Shown one piece after another: positions 1 to 6,200 of a DNA stretch of 9,394 bases (its first letter is position 1; each line of letters begins with the position of its first letter). The notes beneath the pieces were generated by a model that was not told the origin of the DNA, did not search any database, and saw only the letters and a program-made list of their open reading frames with translations. This stretch comes from an uncultured Clostridia bacterium (GTDB lineage: Bacteria; Bacillota; Clostridia; TANB77; CAG-508): the NCBI GenBank assembly GCA_944389715.1, contig CALXNI010000008.1, positions 1-9,394 of the forward strand, written 5' to 3'. The translations under genes and the position numbers were made by a program.

Positions 1-252
1 GCAATAACAATATCACTTTTAGGATATATGGCATCAAGCATGGTAAATCAATTTGCTTATTATTATAATTTAGAATGGCTTAAATATTTTGTAACACCAA
101 ACTGGGATTTTACGCAATTCTTAAATGGAAAATTACCATTGATGGAGGGATTAAATATTCCATTTTCAATAATAATATGCTTAATTTACTTTGCAATAAT
201 GATGATACCAACATTTATTGTATTTAAGAAAAAGAATATAAAAAATATATAA
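1..252 (+). CDS. ABC-2-type transporter permease, C-terminal fragment (partial at 5' end)
   Basis: The frame is open from base 1, so the gene begins outside the window and the ATG at 28 is internal. The visible 83 residues start inside a hydrophobic segment and then have an extracytoplasmic-looking stretch with WLKYFVTPNWDFTQFLNG and PLMEGL. A strong transmembrane helix follows (about FSIIICLIYFAIMMIPTFIV), then a short basic tail (FKKKNIKNI) ending at TAA 250-252. The pattern of a 'P-N-W-D-F-x-Q-F-x-N-G' loop, a last helix and a 'FKKK' tail is what I know from ABC-2 permeases of BcrB/YhaP-like exporters. The partner ATPase would lie upstream, outside the window. The permease role comes from family resemblance of the C-terminus only; another polytopic membrane protein is possible. 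Confidence 0.65.
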   Translation, partial: AITISLLGYMASSMVNQFAYYYNLEWLKYFVTPNWDFTQFLNGKLPLMEGLNIPFSIIICLIYFAIMMIPTFIVFKKKNIKNI

Positions 253-286
253 ATAAATTTGATCATGTAAATTACAATTTTTTTGA

Positions 287-315
287 TTGAAATTCTTCCT
301 AATTTGTAATAAAAT
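287..315 (+). promoter_or_regulatory. Sigma-A-type promoter for the TSCPD gene
   Basis: The -35 TTGAAA (287-292) and -10 TAAAAT (310-315) are separated by exactly 17 bases, and each matches consensus at 5 of 6 positions. Transcription would start near 322, just before the AGAGGTG Shine-Dalgarno. A 7-bp inverted repeat, ATTACAA (271-277) and TTGTAAT (304-310), brackets the -35 and reaches the first base of the -10. It could be an operator, but this is weak in so AT-rich a context. Confidence 0.5.
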
Positions 316-350
316 ATAAAATATGGACAAAATAGAAAGAGGTGAATGAT

Positions 351-606
351 TTGGAATACAGATACAAACCAGAAGGCGTATGTTCTAGAGAAATGATTTT
401 TGATATAGATGGAGATATTATAAAATCAGTAAAAATTATTGGAGGATGCGCTCGGAAATACTGCTGGAGTTTCAAAGCTAGTAGAAGGAATGAAAATAAA
501 AGATGTAATAAAAAAATTAAAAGGAATTCCTTGTGGAGTTAAAGGAACATCATGTCCAGATCAGCTTGCAAAAGCATTAGAATCTTTAAAAAAGGATACA
601 GAATAG
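351..606 (+). pseudogene. TSCPD-domain protein (TIGR03905-like), interrupted by a +1 frameshift
   Basis: Reading from TTG 351 gives MEYRYKPEGVCSREMIFDID..IIKSVKIIGGCA. Moving to the next frame at about base 454 continues without a gap as GNTAGVSKLVEGMKIKDVIK..LKGIPCGVKGTSCPDQLAKALE and ends at TAG 604-606. Together this is a complete protein of about 84 residues with the family hallmarks: GVCSRE, GGC..GN and the terminal TSCPDQLA. Removing one base, most simply C453, restores one frame; as it stands the first frame runs to TAA 540-542. The start is placed at TTG 351 because AGAGGTG (338-344) lies six bases before it, whereas the alternative GTG 342 lies inside that Shine-Dalgarno. Function of the family is unknown; conserved cysteines suggest metal binding or redox. 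It may be a true mutation or a sequencing or assembly error. Confidence 0.85.
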
Positions 607-633
607 AGAACCGACATCACTAGAATATAAGTG

Positions 634-663
634 TGGACATTGCTAAACAACAGAGAATAGAAT
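634..663 (+). promoter_or_regulatory. Possible promoter for the D-lactate dehydrogenase gene
   Basis: TGGACA (634-639) and TAGAAT (658-663) each differ from consensus at one position and are 18 bases apart. The start would be near 670, giving a leader of about 40 bases before ATG 710. No clear terminator is seen between the TSCPD gene and this site, so read-through from the upstream promoter is also possible. No Rex-type palindrome (TTGTTAA..TTAACAA) is visible. Confidence 0.4.
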
Positions 664-709
664 AAAGGTAAGATGTGTCTTAATACATTAAAAGGAAAGA
701 GGAGCATAT

Positions 710-1699
710 ATGATAAAAATAGCATTTTTTGATACAAAAGAATATGACAAAAAATTGTTTGATGAATACAATAAAAATTATGGTTATGACATAACATATT
801 TAGAGTCAAAATTAAATAGTGAAACAGCACCACTTGCAAAAGGATTTGATGTGGTATGCATATTTGTAAATGATAGAGTTGATGAAAAAACAATAAACAT
901 TCTAAAAGAATGTGGAGTAAAGTTGATAGCTCTAAGATGTGCAGGATATAATAATGTTGATATAAAAAAATTAGGCGATTTAACTGCTGTAAGAGTTCCT
1001 GCATATTCGCCATATGCAGTTGCAGAACATACAGCAGCATTACTACTTAGCATTGATAGAAAGATATATAAAGCATACCAAAGAACAAGAAAATATAACT
1101 TTACATTAAATGGACTTTTAGGATTCGATATACATGGAAAAACTGTAGGAGTAATCGGATCTGGAAAAATTGGAAAAGCATTTATAAATATAATGAATGG
1201 ATTTGGAACAAGAGTATTAGCATACGATAAATTCCAAGATGAAAAAGCAGCAAAAGAAATGGATTTCGAGTATGTGGATTTAGATACATTATACAAAGAA
1301 TCAGATATAATATCACTTCATTGCCCACTAACAGATGAAAACTACAAAATGATAAATGAAGAATCATTAAATAAAATGAAAGATGGAGTTATATTATTAA
1401 ACACAAGTAGAGGAAAATTAATAGACACAAAAAGCCTAATTAAAAAGTTAGAAGAAGGAAAAATTGGTGGGCTTGGATTAGATGTTTATGAAGACGAAGA
1501 AGAATTTTTCATGAATGATATGTCTAATTCATATATAAGAGATGAAGAATTATCAATCTTACTTACAATGCCAAATGTAGTAGTAACATCACATCAAGCA
1601 TTCTTTACACAGGAAGCATTAAATAAAATAGGATTAGACACATGTGAAAACATAAAAGAATTTTTTGAAACAGGGGATTGCAAAAATAAAGTTAAATAG
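710..1699 (+). CDS. ldhA: D-lactate dehydrogenase (D-2-hydroxyacid dehydrogenase family)
   Basis: The 329-residue protein has the usual family length and would reduce pyruvate to D-lactate with NADH in the cytoplasm, regenerating NAD+ in fermentation. The split catalytic domain has the N-terminal CAGYNNVD (77-84) and the VPAYSPYAVAEHTAAL signature (96-111). The Rossmann domain carries VGVIGSGKIGKA with GxGxxG at 150-155, and D173 in the position that favours NADH. Catalytic residues are R234 (NTSRG), D258/E263 (GLDVYEDE) and H295 (SHQAF), in the spacing of characterised D-LDHs. AAAGGAAAGAGGAG lies just before ATG 710. It is followed by its own terminator, so it is probably monocistronic. A related 2-hydroxyacid dehydrogenase with another keto-acid substrate cannot be fully excluded. 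Confidence 0.93.
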   Translation: MIKIAFFDTKEYDKKLFDEYNKNYGYDITYLESKLNSETAPLAKGFDVVCIFVNDRVDEKTINILKECGVKLIALRCAGYNNVDIKKLGDLTAVRVPAYSPYAVAEHTAALLLSIDRKIYKAYQRTRKYNFTLNGLLGFDIHGKTVGVIGSGKIGKAFINIMNGFGTRVLAYDKFQDEKAAKEMDFEYVDLDTLYKESDIISLHCPLTDENYKMINEESLNKMKDGVILLNTSRGKLIDTKSLIKKLEEGKIGGLGLDVYEDEEEFFMNDMSNSYIRDEELSILLTMPNVVVTSHQAFFTQEALNKIGLDTCENIKEFFETGDCKNKVK

Positions 1700-1700
1700 T

Positions 1701-1736
1701 CCAATTGGGGACGTTTCTTTATGGGACAAAATGTCC
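1701..1736. repeat. Small REP-like palindromic element after ldhA
   Basis: Directly after the ldhA stop lies CCAATTGG, then TGGGGAC (1706-1712), TGGGAC (1722-1727) and TGTCC (1732-1736). GGACA-AAA-TGTCC (1724-1736) forms a 5-bp hairpin, and TTGGGGAC can compete for the same TGTCC. GGGGAC..GTCC motifs of this style resemble REP-type extragenic palindromes, but only one degenerate copy is visible here. Confidence 0.35.
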
Positions 1737-1739
1737 AAT

Positions 1740-1782
1740 AAAAAGCAGAGGTTGATTTATAATTCCTTTGCTTTTTATTTTT
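1740..1782 (+). terminator. Rho-independent terminator of ldhA
   Basis: The arm AAAAAGCAGAGG (1740-1751) pairs with CCTTTGCTTTTT (1765-1776) over 12 positions with a single G-T wobble, and the loop is 13 bases. The run continues as ATTTTTT (1776-1782 region), giving a good U-tract. It separates ldhA from the small-ORF locus downstream. Confidence 0.75.
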
Positions 1783-1795
1783 AATGTTTAAAATC

Positions 1796-1811
1796 TGTCC
1801 TTAATAGGACA
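1796..1811. repeat. Perfect 6-bp inverted repeat TGTCCT-TAAT-AGGACA
   Basis: TGTCCT (1796-1801) and AGGACA (1806-1811) are perfect complements around TAAT. The core is the same TGTCC/GGACA as in the palindrome at 1724-1736, so the two may be parts of one decayed element bracketing the ldhA terminator. A 10-base tandem duplication, ATGGTAAAAA twice (1827-1846), follows. Function unknown. Confidence 0.35.
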
Positions 1812-1850
1812 TTATCAAACTTCTGAATGGTAAAAAATGGTAAAAACATA

Positions 1851-1879
1851 TAGACTAAATTAGAATTAAATAGTATAAT
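1851..1879 (+). promoter_or_regulatory. Promoter of the small toxin-like ORF mRNA
   Basis: TAGACT (1851-1856, 4 of 6) and a perfect TATAAT (1874-1879) are separated by exactly 17 bases. Transcription would begin near 1886, giving a leader of about 26 bases and an mRNA of about 150 bases ending at the hairpin at 2003-2036. Confidence 0.7.
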
Positions 1880-1886
1880 ACACTTG

Positions 1887-1903
1887 CCTTCCAATGGAGG
1901 AGG
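1887..1903 (+). promoter_or_regulatory. 5' leader stem able to hide the Shine-Dalgarno
   Basis: CCTTCC (1887-1892) can pair with either of two overlapping GGAGG copies (1896-1900 or 1899-1903), 5 pairs including one G-U. Those copies are the ribosome binding site GGAGGAGGTGA of the 25-codon ORF. Because the predicted transcript starts at about 1886, this stem would sit at the extreme 5' end. A 5' stem that limits translation is known for Fst mRNA in the pAD1 par system; here its role is inferred. Confidence 0.45.
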
Positions 1904-1921
1904 TGAGCACTATGTCTAGTT
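1904..1921 (+). repeat. Direct repeat copy 1, over the toxin start codon
   Basis: TGAGCACTATGTCTAGTT here matches TGAACACTTGTCTAGTT at 2074-2090, apart from one G/A difference and one extra base, the A of the ATG. Because the second copy is transcribed from the other strand, the small RNA would pair with this site across the end of the Shine-Dalgarno and the start codon. Confidence 0.75.
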
Positions 1922-1989
1922 TTGATTTGATTTTTTTCTTAATAGTATTACTATTGGGAAAAGAAAATAATCACAAAGACCAAGATTAG
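1912..1989 (+). CDS. 25-residue hydrophobic peptide, putative type I (Fst-like) toxin
   Basis: ATG 1912 follows a very strong site, GGAGGAGGTGA, with a short spacer. The peptide begins MSSFDLIFFLIVLLLG and ends with a polar, charged tail (KENNHKDQD), stopping at TAG 1987-1989. A short hydrophobic core followed by a charged tail is the layout of Fst/par-type and related membrane-acting toxins (Fst itself is 33 residues), though I see no clear sequence identity to a named family. The core of about 12 residues is short for a full membrane span. Identification rests on context: its own promoter, an SD-masking leader, its own terminator, and a convergent small RNA complementary to the start codon region. 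Alternatives are a small sporulation or membrane peptide without toxicity. Confidence 0.7.
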   Translation: MSSFDLIFFLIVLLLGKENNHKDQD

Positions 1990-2001
1990 TGAAATCTAAT
2001 C
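1984..2001 (+). other. Small hairpin spanning the toxin stop codon
   Basis: GATTAG (1984-1989) and CTAATC (1996-2001) are perfect complements around a 6-base loop and include the TAG stop. The stem lies directly before the terminator hairpin and would extend the structured 3' end of the mRNA. Confidence 0.4.
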
Positions 2002-2002
2002 G

Positions 2003-2036
2003 AAACATAGGAAACTACCGATTTCCTATGTTTTTT
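2003..2036 (+). terminator. Terminator of the toxin mRNA, loop CTACCGA
   Basis: A perfect 12-bp stem, AAACATAGGAAA (2003-2014) with TTTCCTATGTTT (2022-2033), surrounds the 7-base loop CTACCGA (2015-2021). T2031-2036 supplies the U-tract. The loop is identical on the plus strand to that of the next hairpin (2046-2074). Confidence 0.85.
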
Positions 2037-2039
2037 AAT

Positions 2040-2074
2040 AAAAAAAGATATATGTACTACCGATACATATATCT
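2040..2074 (-). terminator. Terminator of the minus-strand small RNA, complementary loop
   Basis: Read on the minus strand, AGATATATGTA pairs perfectly with TACATATATCT (11 bp) around the loop TCGGTAG and is followed by seven T (plus-strand A2040-2046). It ends transcripts coming leftwards from the promoter at 2116-2144, and probably also the rubredoxin mRNA. Its loop is the exact complement of the toxin mRNA terminator loop. Confidence 0.8.
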
Positions 2075-2090
2075 GAACACTTGTCTAGTT
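2074..2090 (-). repeat. Direct repeat copy 2, in the small RNA
   Basis: The plus strand reads TGAACACTTGTCTAGTT, the partner of the repeat at 1904-1921. Nine bases (TGTCTAGTT) are identical without interruption, and CACT and TGA flank them in both copies. Transcription from the minus strand makes it antisense in trans to the toxin start. Confidence 0.75.
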
Positions 2091-2115
2091 ATAGACCATT
2101 GCAATTGCTAATAAT

Positions 2116-2144
2116 AGTATACTATATATTCTATTATATGTCAA
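2116..2144 (-). promoter_or_regulatory. Promoter of the small RNA
   Basis: On the minus strand TTGACA (2144-2139, perfect) and TATACT (2121-2116, 5 of 6) are exactly 17 bases apart. The -35 begins only 12 bases beyond the rubredoxin stop codon. It is closer to consensus at -35 than the toxin promoter, as expected if the antitoxin RNA must be made in excess. Confidence 0.7.
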
Positions 2145-2155
2145 TGCAAATAAAA

Positions 2156-2290
2156 TTATTCAGCTTCTGAAAAAGAATCCTTAGTAGCACCGCAAATTGG
2201 GCAAACCCAGGTTTCTGGTAAATCTTCAAATTTTACTGATTCTTTGCTTTCATCATATACAAATCCACAAATATCACATATATATTTCAT
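2156..2290 (-). CDS. Short rubredoxin (44 residues)
   Basis: The minus strand from ATG 2290 encodes MKYICDICGFVYDE, then KFEDLPETWVCPICGATKDSF and a short tail, ending at TAA 2156. The two metal hooks, C5-x2-C8-G and C30-x2-C33-G, bind one iron, and the EDLPxxWVCPxCG signature is diagnostic. Rubredoxins are small cytoplasmic one-electron carriers, often serving oxygen- or peroxide-detoxifying reductases in anaerobes. Typical members have about 52 residues; this one lacks roughly eight in the loop between the hooks, much like the 45-residue rubredoxin of Desulfovibrio desulfuricans. AGGAAGGG lies nine bases before the start. It is divergent from ogg. Confidence 0.93.
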   Translation of the reverse strand: MKYICDICGFVYDESKESVKFEDLPETWVCPICGATKDSFSEAE

Positions 2291-2322
2291 TTAATCAATC
2301 CCTTCCTATATTAATTATATCT

Positions 2323-2351
2323 ATAATAATATAATATAAATTAAATGTCAA
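2323..2351 (-). promoter_or_regulatory. Rubredoxin promoter
   Basis: Minus strand TTGACA (2351-2346, perfect) and TATTAT (2328-2323, 5 of 6) are separated by 17 bases. Transcription would start near 2316, giving a leader of about 26 bases that contains the AGGAAGGG site. Confidence 0.65.
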
Positions 2352-2379
2352 TTAATTATATACAGATTAGCAAAAAATG

Positions 2380-2388
2380 TGATAAAAT
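2380..2388 (+). promoter_or_regulatory. Extended -10 promoter for ogg-addB
   Basis: TGA-TAAAAT (2380-2388) is an extended -10 element with no convincing -35 at the usual distance. It lies about 30 bases before the GGAG site and ATG 2421. The divergent rubredoxin promoter is directly adjacent. Confidence 0.4.
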
Positions 2389-2420
2389 AATTGTGAATTG
2401 TATATATTTAGGAGAATAAA

Positions 2421-3284
2421 ATGGAACAAGAATTTATACTAGATAATTGTAAATCATTTGAACCGGAGCATATATTTGATTGCGGACAATGTTTTAGATG
2501 GAATAAAGAACCTGATGGAAGCTATACAGGTGTATTTAATCACAATGTAATAAACGTAAAAAAAGAAAATAATAAAATTATATTTAAAGGAATTTGCAAT
2601 GGAAATATACAAGATGAATGTAATAAATACTTTGATTTAGATAGAGATTATGAGAAAATAAAAAATAAATTATCAAAAGTAGATAACAACTTAAAAAATA
2701 GTATTGAATATGGAAATGGTATTAGACTTTTAAACCAGGACTTGTGGGAAACATTAATATCTTTTATAATCTCTGCAAATAACAATATACCAAGAATAAA
2801 GGGTATAATAGAAAGGTTAGCAAAAAATTATGGTGATAAAATTGTTTGGAATGGTAAAGAATTTTATAGTTTTCCAACTCCAGAGCAATTATCTAAAGCA
2901 TCAGTAAGTGATTTAAGAAAACTTGGCTTAGGCTTTAGAGATGTAAGAGTATATGAAACAACTAAAATAATAAATAATAATAAGAATAAATTACAAGAAT
3001 TAACTGATGAAAAAGATGTATATAAATTAAGAGAAAAGTTATTAAAATTTCCAGGGGTAGGACCAAAAGTTGCAGATTGTATAATGCTATTTTCATGCTT
3101 AAAAAGACTAGAAGTATTTCCTATAGATGTATGGGTAAGAAGGGTAATGAACGAATTATATATAAAAAGTGATGATGAAACAAAAGTAAATAAAAAAGAA
3201 ATAGAAGCTCTAGCAAAAGAAAAGTATGGTAATTTAGCAGGAATTGCACAGCAGTATTTATTTTATTGGAGAAGAGGAGCATAA
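2421..3284 (+). CDS. ogg: 8-oxoguanine DNA glycosylase/AP lyase (Ogg1 type)
   Basis: The 287-residue protein matches the Ogg1 lineage, which removes 8-oxoguanine opposite cytosine and can nick the abasic site by beta-elimination. The N-terminal domain carries FDCGQCFRW (19-27), the counterpart of CGQSFRW in human OGG1. SFIISANNNIPRIKGIIERL (114-133) matches the SSNNNIxRIxGMVERL region. The helix-hairpin-helix reads LLKFPGVGPKVADCI (207-221), with the catalytic lysine at K216, and FPIDVWVRRV (233-242) supplies the catalytic aspartate D236. GGAG sits six bases before ATG 2421. Five bases separate its stop from the addB ATG, so the two repair genes are very likely one operon. Confidence 0.93.
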   Translation: MEQEFILDNCKSFEPEHIFDCGQCFRWNKEPDGSYTGVFNHNVINVKKENNKIIFKGICNGNIQDECNKYFDLDRDYEKIKNKLSKVDNNLKNSIEYGNGIRLLNQDLWETLISFIISANNNIPRIKGIIERLAKNYGDKIVWNGKEFYSFPTPEQLSKASVSDLRKLGLGFRDVRVYETTKIINNNKNKLQELTDEKDVYKLREKLLKFPGVGPKVADCIMLFSCLKRLEVFPIDVWVRRVMNELYIKSDDETKVNKKEIEALAKEKYGNLAGIAQQYLFYWRRGA

Positions 3285-3289
3285 GGCAT

Positions 3290-6200
3290 ATGAGCATGCG
3301 ATTAATTTATGGACGAGCAGGAACAGGCAAAAGCGAGTTTATTTTTAAAGAGATTAAAGAAAAATTACAAAATAGTCTGACACAGAAAATATATATAATA
3401 GTGCCAGAGCAGTTTTCGTATGCAACAGAAAAAAGATTATTAGAAACTTTAGAATTAAATAGTACAGTAAATGTAGAAGTACTTAGTTTTAAAAGACTAG
3501 CACATAGGATAAGCTTAGAAGTGGGCGGAAGCGGCGAGACAAATCTTACAAAAGCTGGAAAAGCTATGCTAGTTAGGTATATTGTAAACAAAAACAAACA
3601 AAATTTAAACTTTTTGGGAAAAACAAATGAATTAGATTTGATTTTAAGAACAATAACAGAATTAAAGAAACATAACATTGATGAAGTAAAATTGCAAAAA
3701 CAATTGGATAGTACAGATAACAAATATTTAAAACTAAAACTAGAAGATATAAGTAAAATATATTCTACATATGAAAAAACAATTAAAAATAATTATATTG
3801 ATGAAGAAGATATACTTACAATATTATCTAAACAAATAAAGCATAGCAAGATGTTTGATAACAGCTTAATATACATAGATGAATTTTCTGGTTTTACAGA
3901 ACAAGAATATCTAATAATAGAGGAAATATTAAAAAAGGCAAAAAAAGTATCAATTACAATATGCACAAATAATTTAGAAGAAGCAAAAAATCCTGAGAAT
4001 GATATATTTTATTCAAATAAAAGAGTAGTTAAAAAACTTATAGACCACGCAAAACAGGCAAATGTAAACATAGATAAACCAATAGAATTAAACAATCAAT
4101 ATAGATTTAAAAATATTGAGTTGCAATTATTAGAGAAAAATATATATGCTGCAAAAAATGAAACATATGATAAAAGTGTAGAGCATATACATCTATCACT
4201 TTCTAATAATCCATATGCAGAAATAGAAAAAATTGCACAAACAATTATACAACTGGTTAGAGAAAAAAATATAAGATTTAAAGATATATCATTAATTACA
4301 AAAAACATAGAGGATTATGAAGGGGCAGTTTTGGCAATATTTCCAAAATATAGTATCCCAGTATTTATAGATAATAAAAAAGAATTAAGTGATAATATAT
4401 TAGTAAAATATGTGCTTTCAATATTTGATATATATGCAAAAGGCTGGTCATCAGATTCAGTATGGACTTATATAAAAACAGGATTTACAAATATATCAAA
4501 AAAAGATTTATACAAACTAGAAAACTATTGCAAAAAGTGGGGAATAAGAGGTAATAAATGGTATAAAGAAGATTGGAAATATGATTCATTAAATAAAGAT
4601 GTAGAATATTTAAATAACCTAAGAAAAACAATAGTAGATCCATTAATAGAGTTTGGCCAAAAATTGAAAGATAAAAAAACGGCAGTAGAAATAACAAAAC
4701 AATTGTATGAATTCTTAGAAGATAATAAAATAAAAAATAAACTAGAAGAAAAGCTTAAAAAATTAGAAAATAAAGAAGAAATAAAATATGCAAATGAATA
4801 TGTATCAAGTTGGAACATATTAATAGATATTTTAGATGAAATAAACTTAATATTTGGAAATCAAAAACTTAAATTTGAAGAATATAGAGAAATATTAAAA
4901 TCAGGCTTAGAAGTTAGCTCATTTGGAGAAATACCACAGGTAATAGATGAGGTAACAATTGGAGATATAGAAAGGTCTAGAAATCATAAAATAGATACAT
5001 TATTTATATTAGGATTAAATGATGGAGCATTTCCAAGTATAAATAGCGGAGAAGGATTTTTAAATGATAAAGACAGAGAGTATTTAAAAGAAAAGGGGCT
5101 AGAACTTGCAAAGGGAACAATAGAAAATTTATATGAAGAACAATTTAACATATATAAAGCATTTACCACAGCCCAAAGTGAAATATACTTATCTTATGTT
5201 TCATCAGATAAAGAAGGAAAGGCAAAGAGACCATCAACTTTAATTACAAAAGTAAAAAAGATTTTCCCTAGGTTAAAAGAAGAAAGTGATGTATTAAAAG
5301 AAGAAACTAGTATATCCACTCCACAAGCAACTTTTAAGGACTTACTTTCAAACATTAGAAAATTAAAAAATGGAGAAGAAATAGATCCTATTTGGAAAAA
5401 TGTATATAATTGGTATATAAATAATAAGCAGTGGAATAAAAAGTTAATTAAAGCAATAAAAGGATTTGAAGATAGAAATAATCCAGAAAAAATATCAGAA
5501 AAAAATATAAAGAGATTATACGGAAATGTTTTGAAAACGAGTGTATCAAGATTAGAACAATATAGAAGATGTCCATTTTCATTTCATTTAAAATATGGAC
5601 TAAAATTAAAAGAAAAAGAGGAACTCAAAATAAAACCAATAGACACAGGAACTTTTATGCATGATATAATAGATACATTTTTTGAAAATACAAATAATAT
5701 AAAAAATATAACACAAGAGGAAATAGAAAAAATAGTAGAAGACATTATAAATCAAAAATTAAATTTGAGTAAAAATTATATTTTTACAAGTAGTCCAAAA
5801 TTTATAGTTCTTACAAACAGATTAAAAAAAGTAATTATTCAATCAATAAAATACATAGTATTTCAAATACAAAATAGCGATTTCGAAATTATTGGAAATG
5901 AAATAGAATTTAAAAGAAAAATAGACAATGTAGAAATTGTAGGTAAAATTGATAGATTAGATGAGGCAAAAACAGAAAATGGGCAATATATAAGAATAAT
6001 AGACTATAAATCATCAGAAAAAAATATAGACTTAAATGAGTTTATGTCAGGAACTCAAATACAGCTAATAACATATTTAGATAGTGTTGTATCAGAACAG
6101 GAAAATAAATTACCAGCAGGAATGTTATATTTTAAAATGATAGATCCTATAGTAAAATCTGATAAAAATAAAACAGAAGAAGAAATAAAAGAAGAATTAA

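Larger units (their letters stand above)
2040..2109 (-). ncRNA. Putative antitoxin RNA, about 70 nt
   Basis: The predicted start is near 2109, seven bases after a strong -10, and the end is in the T-run at 2040. No ORF with a ribosome binding site is visible inside. The RNA contains AACUAGACAAGUGUUCA, complementary to the toxin start codon region (one bulge, one G-U), and a terminal hairpin with loop UCGGUAG, complementary to the toxin mRNA terminator loop CUACCGA. Size and convergent arrangement resemble RNA II (about 65 nt) of the pAD1 par locus. Its existence and boundaries are inferred from sequence only. Confidence 0.7.

Noticed and set aside
342..350. GTG start for the TSCPD gene
   Set aside because: The GTG is part of the AGAGGTG ribosome binding site; TTG 351 has proper spacing and gives the usual N-terminus.
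561..1040. Long minus-strand open frame opposite the TSCPD and ldhA genes (also 784-1296 and 1182-1367)
   Set aside because: It lies antisense to clearly identified genes, has no ribosome binding site, and gives leucine/histidine/serine-rich nonsense typical of AT-rich shadow frames.
2046..2074. Plus-strand second terminator of the toxin mRNA
   Set aside because: On the plus strand this hairpin is followed by GAACACTTG, not T; its T-run is on the minus strand, so it ends the opposite transcript.
3266..3289. TTG start for addB eight codons upstream
   Set aside because: It overlaps the GAGGAG site and the end of ogg; ATG 3290 gives the standard family N-terminus.
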